Shown in pieces: positions 52,995 through 63,910 of a stretch of DNA of 64,000 nucleotides. The DNA is taken from assembly GCA_964019425.1 (NCBI GenBank), contig OZ025831.1, forward strand, positions 62,001 to 126,000, in the 5' to 3' direction. The translations under genes were made by a program, and so were the position numbers. Positions within the stretch are counted from its first letter, which is position 1. The number at the start of each line of letters is the position of its first letter. Source of the stretch: Flectonema sp. DT1601. Lineage: Eukaryota; Euglenozoa; Diplonemea; Diplonemida; Diplonemidae. The notes beneath the pieces were generated by a model. That model did no database searches. It was not told the origin of the DNA and saw only the letters and a program-made list of their open reading frames with translations.

Positions 52995-53990
52995 CTACTG
53001 CTCACACTTAACTGAGGCTCCAGGACACCGAGATTCACCCTTCTCTAGGTTCTGTTTCTCACACATTTCAATTATCTCATCGTAGATTGCAGCCTTTTCT
53101 TTCCGACCCCACTTTTCGTACAAATTCTTGGCCTCATAAGCGTACTCCCGAGCTTTGCCGTAATCCCCAAGATGAAAATAAAGATCTGCAGTGTGACCAA
53201 TAACAATTCCCAAGTACACAGAATTTGGATCGACTTTACGCTTAAGTTCGCAAGCATGAACGATATTTTTAAGTGCTTCCTGACAGCAATGTTTTTCAGC
53301 AAGGCTCATGGAGTACAGAACGAGAGTGCCTGCGAGTTTATCTGATCCCGGAAGGTGTTTTTGATACAAACTTACAGCTTTTTCTTCATATTCTAACTGC
53401 TTTTCCTCAGGTCCCCAAGCAGCTAACTCATAATAGCATTCAGCCATACTAATGCTATCTGGATCATCGTTTTCTACAATCTCTACTGCTTCTTCATAGC
53501 ATCTTATCGCTGCAGTAATAGAGCCCTTTTCTCTTAATAGGTCACCTTTGTGCTTGCAAATTTTCGGCAGCACCATTCTGTGATCGATGTTATCTCTGTT
53601 TATTTCTTTATAAGCACGATTTATTAGTACTTCCGCTTCGATGGGATTCGTTGAAATTAAATCAGCGGCAGTCATGTAATCGGAGATGACAGTACACGAT
53701 TTAACTTGTTCAGGTTGTTCTACCACTGGTTGTGGAACATGGAAAGTGTCACTAGTAGTGCTTGGGGATTGTACTCGTTTAGCTATGAGAGGATTATCAA
53801 CAGTTATGTCATCCCTCTCCTCAACTGCTCTAACAACTTCTTGTTGAGCTATAAATTCCTGAGGCTCATTGACTCTTGCTTCTTGTCTTACTGCAGTTAC
53901 CTCACTAGATGTTCCTATTATGGATTCTCCATTCGTGCTCTCGGATCTTTTTTTCTTACCACCCACCGCTTTGGAGTTTGTGCATCCCAT
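52995..53990 (-). CDS. N-terminally acylated TPR protein
   Basis: 331 residues. The N-terminus MGCTNSKAVGGKKKR is a classic myristoylation signal (Gly2, Ser6) with an adjacent Cys3 for palmitoylation and a following basic cluster, so it should sit on the inner face of a membrane (plasma membrane or cilium). Residues 20-110 are low-complexity. About residues 125-320 are tetratricopeptide-type helix pairs, for example GSITAAIRCYEEAVEIVEND, ALKNIVHACELKRKVDPN and GDYGKAREYAYEAKNLYEKW. It is probably a membrane-tethered scaffold; partners unknown. Only 112 bases separate its ATG from the upstream gene's stop, and a strong acceptor lies 10 bases before the ATG. Confidence 0.82.
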   Translation of the reverse strand: MGCTNSKAVGGKKKRSESTNGESIIGTSSEVTAVRQEARVNEPQEFIAQQEVVRAVEERDDITVDNPLIAKRVQSPSTTSDTFHVPQPVVEQPEQVKSCTVISDYMTAADLISTNPIEAEVLINRAYKEINRDNIDHRMVLPKICKHKGDLLREKGSITAAIRCYEEAVEIVENDDPDSISMAECYYELAAWGPEEKQLEYEEKAVSLYQKHLPGSDKLAGTLVLYSMSLAEKHCCQEALKNIVHACELKRKVDPNSVYLGIVIGHTADLYFHLGDYGKAREYAYEAKNLYEKWGRKEKAAIYDEIIEMCEKQNLEKGESRCPGASVKCEQ

Positions 53991-54000
53991 GAGAGCAGCT

Positions 54001-54022
54001 CTGAAGTAAAATAATAAAATGT
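54001..54022 (-). promoter_or_regulatory. Predicted 3' splice acceptor before TPR gene
   Basis: ATTTTATTATTTTACTTCAG on the minus strand ends 10 bases before ATG, inside a 112-base gap between two genes. The gap must hold the upstream 3' end and this acceptor, leaving little room for a promoter. Confidence 0.55.
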
Positions 54023-54102
54023 TGAGATATCAGAATTTAAAAAAGAAATGCTTTTTAAGACATAGAATAGTTATACAATACAAGTAAGGCTAAAGATTAA
54101 GG

Positions 54103-56328
54103 TTAGTCAGTTGAGAGTGGTTCTCTTCTTCTGCGAACGTTTTTCAGTACCTCAGAGTCAGATGCAACGTTACCCTGAGGACTGTAGTTAACAACAACAT
54201 AAACACGAGAACCAGCCCAGGCAATACCTCCTCCAATAGACGTTGTTGACTTCCAAACCATTTGTGTGTAGTGACCAGCTCCTGCTAATCCATGAAGGCC
54301 AGGACTCTTTCGATAAGTTGCTTCTTCCTTTTGCCAAGCAGAACATGCAGCGACTATAATCTGCTTGAATGCTTTACCTCCAAGTTTTCCAGTCATGTAC
54401 GTATTCTGACCCTGACCCTCATTATTACCATGAGATAAGGAGACTAACTTCGCACATGTGTTCGCTTGAAATTGAGCATTCATCGCAAGCTTGTTATCGT
54501 ATTGAAGAGGAGGTGATTTGTGAGAAGCTCTCAGTTCATTGTGGAAGTTAATTATTAGTTGTTGAAAGATGTCACATTCTGATCGTGGAATGTAAATCCT
54601 ATTCGGTGAAGGAAGGAGTAGATTACCTCCTGTTGAATGTTTCCGTTTTCCGATGTTTTTGGGTTTGTCGCAGGCAATGCAAAATTTTGCTTCTGGAGGA
54701 TTTCTTTTATACTCACAGTCAAAGCACACCCAGATATAATCATCATCTTCATCATAAACATAACTTTCCGATCTCTCTGAGACTGCTATTGACGCTGCCT
54801 CAGACAAGACATCCAAAGCTGATGCCCTCTCTGATTTACTAAAGAGAGAACTCTGTCCAAAGTAACCAGCGCTGGCAGTGTATTCGCTGGGAGCTGCTTC
54901 TGTCTCGTGATCCGGTACTGTAGAGTTTTATATTAAATATGAACGGGTTGTATTGTATAATGTGAATAATAACATACCCAACTGTTGTCTATTATAACCA
55001 TGATGCCAAACTGGAACGTCATTAGCGCAGATATGTGTTTGTCTCATTGCTTGAGCGTTAGCAGCAATGATTTGTTGATAGGTTCTTCGTTTAGTGAGAT
55101 CATCTCCTGAGACTGCGACTTCTGTTCCAGTTGTGTCATCCAATCGGATGAGATAGGAAGCAGGTTTGATATCCAATACCATTTCAACTTTGACAGTTCT
55201 TTCTTTGTATAGTGCGATTTCTCCTTTACGAAATGCAGCTTTCTGAGCTGTTTCACTTAGTCGTAAGGCAGCAATTTCAGTTCCTTGTCTTCCTTGAGCT
55301 GTTGAAAGAGCAGCAACACATCTTCTATCTACAGGTTTATAGTTATGATTCCAGTCTGATATGACGTGTTTATCTAAATCACTTTCAGTGATACCAAGTG
55401 ATAGTAGTGAAGGAGTTAGTTGTCTTATCAATTCTCTACTTGAAGGAATTATTTTATTATCTCCTTTCCCTAAAGCAGGCTGTCCAATTTCAGGATGTGA
55501 TAAATGATTTTCATACCAAAAATGTTCGTTTTCATCATCAAATCGAGAGTGTGGTTTTGTAGAATCTCTCATTACAGATGCTTGTTTTATTAGTTCTTTT
55601 TGTCTTTTACGACTGTGTTGACGATCAGATAACAAAGACAGCCTTGGATCAATTGGTCGGTCACATCCACACACAACACATATTGAGAAAGACATTGCAT
55701 TGAGTACGCCATGACAGAGCTCACAATACCACCATTTGTTTGCTGTTCCGAGAAGGTTATCAATGTGTTCTGTGGCTCCAGGGATTCTGTGATATATTTC
55801 AACTAAAGCATCTCGTAGTTCAACTTTCCTACCAAGGTATTGCTCAACCATGTCGTCTGCATCTCGTAACTTTCGCTTATCAAAAGTATAGTAAAAATTA
55901 CACAGTATAGATCGTAACCGTTCTTCTTTCTCGTTTAGGTTAGACACCCATGTCCAAGTTGTTGAGAGTGGGTCAGGGAAGGTTATGGTTTTACATGATG
56001 ATGAGATGTTGCCAATGCAGTTTAATACTTTAAAATTAGAATCTATTATAACACCTTTGGTGTTACACCATTCATCTTTTGGTGATAAAACTGTTGCTGT
56101 GCGTCCTACTTGTGATATGGAAATGAGACCTTTAGAAGTATTCCACCTTCCATTTATCTTGCAAACATCTTTCTCCCCTCGGAGGATTGCACAACCTGAT
56201 GATTCTATGCTGTTACCGCAGCAGCTGAAATACTTTTCTCCTTTGAGACATTTCTCGCATTTGCAAGCTCCGTACTGAGAGCATCCGTTCCACACTGAAC
56301 CTGGATGGTATGTGCGTTCTGCTGTCAT
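54103..56328 (-). CDS. RanBP2-type zinc-finger protein with C-terminal CAP (GAPR-1-like) domain, 2 exons
   Basis: Exons 54978-56328 and 54103-54917, joined across a 60-nt intron, give about 721 residues. A Cys-rich N-terminus (CKCEKCLKGEKYFSCCG) is followed by a RanBP2-type finger at about 195-222 with spacing C-x2-C-x4-N-x6-C-x2-C. A small SH3-like stretch (VKVEMVLDIKPASYLIRL) lies near 375, and a second RanBP2 finger with identical spacing near 511-540. Residues about 565-715 are a CAP/SCP domain: FHNELRASHKSPPLQYD, SLSHGNNEGQGQN, the CAP1 signature GHYTQMVWKST and the CAP2-like VVVNYSPQGNV. No signal peptide is seen, so it is probably intracellular like GAPR-1. RanBP2 fingers bind RNA or ubiquitin; the combination is unusual and its role unknown. 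Confidence 0.85.
54918..54977 (-). other. Intron of RanBP2/CAP gene (60 nt, GT-AG)
   Basis: Donor TTGG|GTATGTT and acceptor CTCTACAG|TACCGG. It splits a Val codon and joins two long open frames. Without it the upstream frame ends a few codons into the intron. Confidence 0.85.
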
Positions 56329-57594
56329 TGGTGACTTGACGTAGACTAACTTATAACAAGTTCACAGTTTACAGCTCCATGTGTGTTGCCACTTAAAATG
56401 AATAAATAATTTTATTTTATTTTTTTTTTTTCAAAAAAAAAGAAAAGAAAACAACCGTTCAAACAAGACCTAAAACATACGTACTGAGCAACGACGAGAA
56501 TTGCAGAGTTCTTTTGTTCTTATATTATATTATAGTTTTTTATTCGTTTTATTTCCCTCCCCATTCCCCTATTTTTTTTTTTTTTTTTTCTATATGTTCG
56601 CTTTCCACTAGGGAGGGGATCTAAGCAAAAAGACAAGTAAAAATTAAAAAAATAATTTTTTTAAGGAGGGGTGAAACTTTGACAATGTAAAAACAGTAAC
56701 AACTTTAGATATTAAAGAAAAACAAAATTAATATCAAGTACTTGACTGAAAAATATTTGTAGTTGTTAATCAAAGAAAATTACCTTTAAGGAGGGGGAAA
56801 AAGGTACGATTTACTCCCCTCTCCCTCTTCCTTCAAAAAGTTTTTTATTTCTCTCCTTTTTTTTTTTTTTCGTTTTTTTTTTTTTCTCCCACATGCTGAG
56901 ACAAGCAAACAGCAAAAAAAGAATATATAAAAAATAAATAAATAAATAAAAGTGATATAACCTTAGGACATTAAATTAATAACGACTGGTTCACGAAGGA
57001 GTGATGTCAACATATTTTCTGAATCCATAAATATAATAAAACTTTCAGTTTACGATTCATAACCTACACGTGACTAAGAAGAGTTCATTAATTGACGTTA
57101 AGGCAGAAGTATAACCTTTTCTGACAACTATAGAGTAATTAGTAAGTAAAAGATATCCACGTTGATAAAGAGACTGGTGGATCTCAGTCACCATCAAAAA
57201 GATTCGAAAATTCTAAATAAATAGAAGGCAAATCCAGTTTGAAAGAAAGAAAGAAGAAAAAAAGAGGAAAAAAAAAAATACCTCCTGACATGCATGAAGG
57301 CGATAAACCTTGAAACGAAACCAATGCAAGACAGGATTCCCCTTCAACACAAAAGGTACAGAATTATAGGCAATTCAAACTATGACAAGACGATATGAGA
57401 GAATCAATGATACAAAAAAAAAAAAAAAAAAAAACATCGCCCCGATTATCACTGCCTCTGATTATACAGGATTAGAAGCCTATTTAAGATAAATTGTTAC
57501 GTAAAACTGACAGACACAATAAACAAGAACAAACAATAGAAAGACTAACGTATCAAAGAAGGCATAAGTCACTCCCTGATCACTCCAATAACTT
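56329..57594. other. Intergenic with repeat C copy
   Basis: Low-complexity A/T tracts around 56415, 56570, 56860 and 57415. Contains repeat C at 56667-56789. No gene seen. Confidence 0.55.
56667..56789. repeat. Interspersed repeat family C, uninterrupted copy
   Basis: GACAATGTAAAAACAGTAAC, ACTTTAGATATTAAAGAAAA, TTAATATCAAGTACTTGACT and TTGTAGTTGTTAATCAAAGA. It provides the empty-site version of the locus where repeat A is inserted at 27531. Confidence 0.75.
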
Positions 57595-60500
57595 CTATTC
57601 AAGTGTCGGAAGAATAACTTGTAATGAAGACGATCTCGATGATGAAAGAGAAGGACCTGAAGAAATGGTCTCAAATCGAGTTAGCAGCTGTGCTTCTTTT
57701 GAGATATACTCACGTCTGAAATGTTGTCTTAGTAACATCCCTCTAACCGCAGACTGCAATTTAACAATTGCCATGACCAGATGAATAGGAAATGTCGCCG
57801 CATTTCTCAAAACATACAACTGCTCACGTGACTTAGCTTGGAATCGATATTCTGCTTTTCGTGCAACCGCTGTGGCAACCGGATCAGGTAGGCTCAAGTC
57901 ATCTGGAGAGCCTTGTACTCTACAGAACAGTGCTTGTAGTAATAACTGCATGTCTACTTTGTTTTCTACAACCTGTTTTATTTTTATATTAGTGTGTCTT
58001 CTAAAAAAGATTTCAAGAGATAAATAAAATAACTGAACATACATAAAGATCTAGATTCGATGTAATCACAACAGCAGTCTGGTATGACGCCGACAGTTCG
58101 AGTCCCAGTGGAGGACCAATTTCGAGTAGTAGTGTCGGGATAATATGAGCCGGGATCGTGTAGGTTTGGTCAGGATCATACTTTTTCCAGGTTTTTTTGA
58201 ATCGGCGCATGTCAGCTTTGCAGATGACACCGTCTTCACGAGCTTCTTTAACGACTTCATCGAAGGAATCGAGAATGACGGCAATGAAGAGGTTCATGAG
58301 AATGTACATTGATCCTAACATGAATGATACGAAAAAGATAATAGCAAGAGGCTGACTAACACAACCATCAAGATGCGTATCACAGTCTGGTGACTCACGT
58401 CTATATCCTGATAGTAATTCATGCCAAGCTTCACCTGTTGCTATTCTTACCAATGTCATTATTCCCATTCCGAAATCTTCGAAATTTGCGTTTCTACTTA
58501 TTCCGTGACCACGACTAGCTCTCCCAAATAATCGTACACCAATCGCACTATAAACAATGAAGATCAGTAGGAATATACAACTGGCGTTAAACATTGTAGG
58601 AAGTGCTAGAAATAGTGTTTTAAGAAGCATGTTAATACTTTTTGCACCTTTTACCAATCTCAGTACACGAGTGAGTCGAAGAACACGAATTAGAGAAAAG
58701 ACCGTTCCAGGACCTGTTTGTCTAACTTGGAGGACAACCAAACTAATAAGACAGAGGATTAATACTGCGAAATCAAACCGATTCCAAGTTTGGGCGAAGT
58801 AGCCGGAAATACCGCATGCGATTACTTTTATAAGAGCTTCGATAACGAAGAGTGACACAAATAATATGTTGCAGTACGACTGAAGTGAATTCCAAACATC
58901 ACTTTGATCATAGTGCTCTGTCGCAATGACAGCAAAGTTTACAAAAATAACAACATAAATAACAACTTCAAAATATTTCCATTTTACGATTCTTCTACAA
59001 GTTCTTACTATGACTCCACTATGTGGACTCGCATAAAAGAATTCTGGAGGTTTTTCAATCCCACGAAGCATCATTCGATAGCTCTGAACCCACTTTTTTT
59101 GAGTCTCCGTGAGTAGAGAACGTTTTCCTTCGGTTTTTTGTTCTTCGGTGTAGTAGGTGTCTAGCAAGACTGAAATGAATAAGTTGATAACAAAAAAAGA
59201 TCCAATCACAATAAAAATAACGAAATAGAAAGACATGATCGGACGGTGTTGTAGTTGCGGAGAGACGTCGAATGATACTGAATCGACACCAAAGTGCATT
59301 ACCTGAACCCATCCACCTAAAGAAGCAACTTCGAATAACGTCAAACACGCTATACCAACATTATCAAAATGACTCGGCCACGTCATCCATCTGTAGTTTT
59401 GGTTTGGAGCTGATAGACAATTCTCTCTTTCACTTAATGAGTAGACTGTGTCGTTTATTTTATAACTATCTAATGCAACGTCTCCGTACACTTGATCTGT
59501 GCAGCTGTAAAATTTTCCTTTAAAAAGCTGAACTCCCATAATAGCCCACACTCCCCACAATGAAAATGTTATAACCAAGACGTTTGCCATCACAGGGATA
59601 GATCTCAGCAACGATGAAACGACTACCTTCATACCTTTGCTTTTATTTAAAAATCGCAATGGACGAAGGGCGCGGAGGGCTCTGAACACACCCAGATGCC
59701 TACCAAATGCGAATGAAAGTAACGATGTGACTACAATACAAAAATCAAGAGTAGTCCAACCATCCCTTCGCAGATAAGTATTAGGGTTCATAATAAGACC
59801 GTAGGCAGCTATTTTAAGAAGACATTCTGCAGAGAAAATAGAAATGAAAACATAATCAAGAATATCAAGAATATGTGATAGTGGTTCATCCGGAGAGAGT
59901 AGTGGCTTCTCCATTGCTAAGGTGACAGTGCTCGCAGTGATTACGACGAGTACTAACATCTCGAAGACTGTATGCTCAACTAACCAAATTAACTTCTTCC
60001 TAACAGGATGAGAGTGACATTGACCTTCACTTTGTTCAATAACAATATTTGTTTGATCAATTCGATCACAGTTGTTTAATAACGGAATTACTTTATCATC
60101 TTCATGAGACACTCCAGCAGGTGACTGAATCGACCTTTCTACCTCGTTAATTGCACCCATCTCATCTCCTTCTTCGGAAGTCTCCAAAGAGCTGTTTTCC
60201 TCCGCTTCGGCCGTCGCCGACGACTGATGCAGTAATATAGCCACGAAGAGGTTCAGCATCAAATAATTACCGATGTAGAAGAACGATGTAAAGAATAACG
60301 CAACAAATGGACTAGTGGTATGCATACCATTATACATAATTGTATTCCACTCCTCACCAGTAAGCACTTGAAACATTGTAAGCATTGAGGTGCCAATGTT
60401 GTCGAAATTTGAACGTAGAAGAGGATCTCCAGGTGATGTTAAACTAACAAACTTTCCACCCATAGCTTGCATTCCAATAAGAGCATAGCTGAATAATAGT

Positions 60501-62236
60501 AGTAGGATGATGGACATCAAAACAAAAGATGATTTCAGAGATCTACTGATTATCGCAACCCACCTTCCAAGTAAAGGAAATCGTGAAGCAAGCTTATAGA
60601 CTCTAAGTATCCGCAACGATCTTAGTATAGAATAAGTCCCCGAGTCTAAACTACTAATACAAAGCTCTATTAATCCTAATGTAACTACAACACTATCAAA
60701 TCCATTCCAACCATTGTGAAGATACGTCATCAGTGAGAGTCCAATTATTTTGAGAACCATTTCAAGTGTAAAAGAAACAATAAAAACAATATTTAAGATT
60801 CCTAAAACATCTTCCATCATCTGTGGCTGTCCATGATGATCAATAATAAGTGCTAAAGTATTGAGAATAATTAATAAGATGACTATACGATTGAATGTCT
60901 TAGTACGAATGAGGTTTCGACATGTTTTTGCAATTTTACTTTTTGCGTTTGGGATGACTAATTTAATAGGAAGTATCACACGAATACCTTTATTGTAAAC
61001 TTCGATTAACGTGTCGTCTAGCTCTTCATCTAGGAGTCTACCAGTAGTACAGTCAGTCCATTTATTTTGAATAAAAGCTTCACATCCAGATCCAGACCCC
61101 AATGATAAGGCTGTTCCCGCGTTTTTAATTTGTTCAATTCTACCAGACCATGTCTTTGTGTATCCAGCAGGTACTATTCTGTCCACTTTATTCTTCTTTT
61201 TTTCCTTTTCACGTTTTATCTCCTCTTGTTTTACAACTTCTTTTTCATACTGAGATTCAAACGCGTATGTTATAATTACTAACGTTAGGTTAACGATAAA
61301 AAGAGAACCGAAGGAGACGAGAAGTACAAAGAAAATACAAGCTAAACCAGAAGTCGCATCCACAGTGTAGTACATTAGACTAGACCAACCTTCTAATGTT
61401 ACAGCAACTAGTAAAGTAAGGAGAGAGTAGAATACATTATCAAAATTAATATATCCATGACCTGGATTTTCAACTGGGACACACTCAAAACCAAATGGAC
61501 ATGTGTATCCAGACAGACTTGAGGACCTCTGATGACAAACCGTGTCGTTCATTAATGGATCGATGTTGATATTAAGATCCGTCAGCGTCAGAACACATCG
61601 GTTACGTAAAGCACCTCCCCACAGCTGTACGGCAACAATAGCGAACACCAATAAGAAGACGATAAACAACAAGAAGACATGTGACAATTTAGGAAGAGAC
61701 GCTATCAAGCTGTTTATTAATATCCTAATAGACATCGAAAAAGAAGCCACTCGTAGAATACGAAGAAGTCGGAAAGCACGAAGACCACCATATGAAGAGC
61801 CTAGAAAAACAGTAACACAACAGAGAGCTGTGACAAAGAAGTCAAGTCTGTTCCAGTTTGATCGGAAATAGCCCCCATCGTTATCACTGTATGGGATAGT
61901 CCAGAGTCCGCTAGCTGTACATTTTAGAATAACTTCAAGAGCGAATAAAGAAGTGAAAACAATATCAATCACTCCCGTTGTTGAGATGCCATCAGATGAC
62001 GAAGTTGGGTCTTCAGAAGCAAGAACCGCACAGTCTGCGACGATCAACGTCAACATGACAATTTCAAATTTCGGATTTACTACCCATTTCCTAACCTTCT
62101 TCCTCCACTCTGGATAGATTTCATTGTAATAATCAAATTCTGTTCTCCCAACCGCTTTATTAAAAGATGACGTACTCACTCCACCCCTCACATCTCTGGA
62201 GTCAGCTACAGGCAGAACAACAACATCTTCCTCCAT
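57595..62236 (-). CDS. Four-domain voltage-gated cation channel alpha subunit (2 exons)
   Basis: Exons 58043-62236 and 57595-57972, about 1,523 residues. Four homologous six-span domains are visible, each with an Arg-rich S4: LRAFRLLRILRV, LRSLRILRVYKLA, FRALRALRPLRFL and LIRVLRLTRVLRLVKG. Pore filter motifs are TLEGW (about 282), TGEEW (about 629), SLGGW (about 974) and TGEAW (about 1269), giving E/E/G/E instead of the EEEE of classical Ca channels. The C-terminal region has an EF-hand-like start and, in exon 2, an IQ motif (IVKLQSAVRGMLLRQHF) for calmodulin. This is the Cav/Nav superfamily; it probably acts in the plasma or ciliary membrane. Ion selectivity cannot be assumed with the Gly in domain III. 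Confidence 0.92.
57973..58042 (-). other. Intron of channel gene (70 nt, GT-AG)
   Basis: Donor CTTTAT|GTATGTT and acceptor AAAACAG|GTTGTAG, phase 0, joining NLDLY to VVENKVDMQ. A nearer TTTTTTAG would run into a stop. Confidence 0.8.
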
Positions 62237-62571
62237 GCTGATACATAGCTTTTAGATATTATTTATTCTACTGTCCCTTTCCTTTTTAACGTCCTGTAAG
62301 AAGATAACATAAAGAAATCTCACAAATGTAAAATCCTGAGAAGATACAACAAAACTTAAAAAAAAAAGAAAGCGTTAAGTCGGAAATGGAAAAAAATCAA
62401 AAAACGGTGAAAACCGATTTTTTTTTTTACAAAACCGTAAAAAAAAAAAAAAAAAAAAAGGGTTAATCATATCATAGAAGGTTAAAAACCGCTTAATCTA
62501 GCTAGTTTGACTAAAGAAGACGTTGAATTCCTGGTAGATAATACTACAATAGGATATGCATAATAAAAGGG
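62237..62571. other. Intergenic, no gene seen
   Basis: Contains an acceptor-like TTATCTTCTTACAG about 55 bases upstream of the channel ATG and a poly-A run near 62440. Confidence 0.45.
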
Positions 62572-63633
62572 TTAAGTGAATGCTCTAAGTAATCTATCGC
62601 TTGGTTTACTAATTAAATTGAAGAGATGTTTTGAGAATTCTGTTGAATCTGCCTCGACAACTAATTGGCTGTTCGACCACCTTCCGAACCTCCTCCGTGA
62701 TTGCGGAGTGCCATACCAGTCTATCGCACAACAACCTCGAGTTAGTCTACTGGAGAGTTCGATAACTATAAAAGTATCAATCGCGTTTTGAAGGAACTGA
62801 GCAGGGTGAAGCGCAGTCATCACTGCGACTACGTCTGGAAGAACACAAACAGACTTGTTACCTCTTCGAGACACTTCTTCAAACTTTTCAAAGATCTTCC
62901 TCAGAAACGTTCGCAGTGTATTTCTATAAACTTCTGATGAGCTACCAATATCACCATCGACTCGTCCCAACAACAGGTCGAGATCTTCCCAACGAATATG
63001 ACAAGACAAGCAGACCTCCCAAGAAACGAGAGTCATCCTGCTATTCTTTGGAATTGGTTCTGGCCTACCAGAGCACTGAGTCACAATGAGTGCTGCTTCT
63101 GGGTCGCTGTGGAAGTTAAATTCCGACGCTAACCCAGAATTACCCTTCGCTTCTAATGCTCCACCCATCACAACAAGTCCAGGTATCGATGTGGATCCTA
63201 AATTGCATATGAGGTGCGGACAGAGACGTAGGGCGAGGGCGATGTTGGTGAGCGGACCAAGGCAGATTAATTGCCAAATTTCGTCTGGACGCTTATTCCC
63301 CAACGCTTGTGCAATGGCAACCGCTGCCGGAGTCGTTTCCGGCTGCCGCGCGCTGTCAGGGATATGTGCGTCATCCAAACTGTGTCCTGGGTGTCCAGCG
63401 GTTTCTCGTTTTCGTAATAGCGGCTCCGCGGCCCCTACGTAGACAGGTATGTCACTGGCTCCAACAAAGTCTAAAAGGTTTATTACGTTTCTCGCAGACT
63501 GTTCTACAGAAGTGCTCCCCCACGCACAAGTTACTGCAGCCAATTCGACATTGTCATCATTTAGAGCCAGAAGTATACCCACTGCGTCATCAGTTCCACA
63601 GTCGGTATCGATTATAATCTTCCGACGTAACAT
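62572..63633 (-). CDS. Inosine-uridine preferring nucleoside hydrolase family protein
   Basis: 353 residues, close to the family norm of about 310-340, from ATG 63631-63633. The calcium-binding aspartate cluster IIIDTDCGTDDAVGILLAL lies at residues 6-24 (family DTDPGxDDA; Cys replaces the usual Pro). Further family motifs are LGPLTNIALALRL, VVMGGALEAKGN and the substrate-binding SEFNFHSDPEAA. It hydrolyses the N-glycosidic bond of ribonucleosides in purine/pyrimidine salvage, a common route in protists. Base preference cannot be read from the sequence. No targeting signal, so probably cytosolic. Confidence 0.9.
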   Translation of the reverse strand: MLRRKIIIDTDCGTDDAVGILLALNDDNVELAAVTCAWGSTSVEQSARNVINLLDFVGASDIPVYVGAAEPLLRKRETAGHPGHSLDDAHIPDSARQPETTPAAVAIAQALGNKRPDEIWQLICLGPLTNIALALRLCPHLICNLGSTSIPGLVVMGGALEAKGNSGLASEFNFHSDPEAALIVTQCSGRPEPIPKNSRMTLVSWEVCLSCHIRWEDLDLLLGRVDGDIGSSSEVYRNTLRTFLRKIFEKFEEVSRRGNKSVCVLPDVVAVMTALHPAQFLQNAIDTFIVIELSSRLTRGCCAIDWYGTPQSRRRFGRWSNSQLVVEADSTEFSKHLFNLISKPSDRLLRAFT

Positions 63634-63910
63634 CTGATATGTATCCTGTTTAATAATAATATGAAATATAAATAATTTATATGAAATACTTGTTGTGTCT
63701 TATCACCGACTTGTTATTGATAAAAACAACAACAATCGTTAGAATAAATTGACAACTTGTGGTTCAAGTGATAACACTTTGTACCTTCATGGTCAAGCAA
63801 CAGTTTAGAGAGGGAATATGTGAAAGGAAGTCAGACACCCTTCAGAACCGTACGGCTACGGATTTACCGATACTGCCTTGACGGTAAATTTCGAAAAACT
63901 AATATGGACA

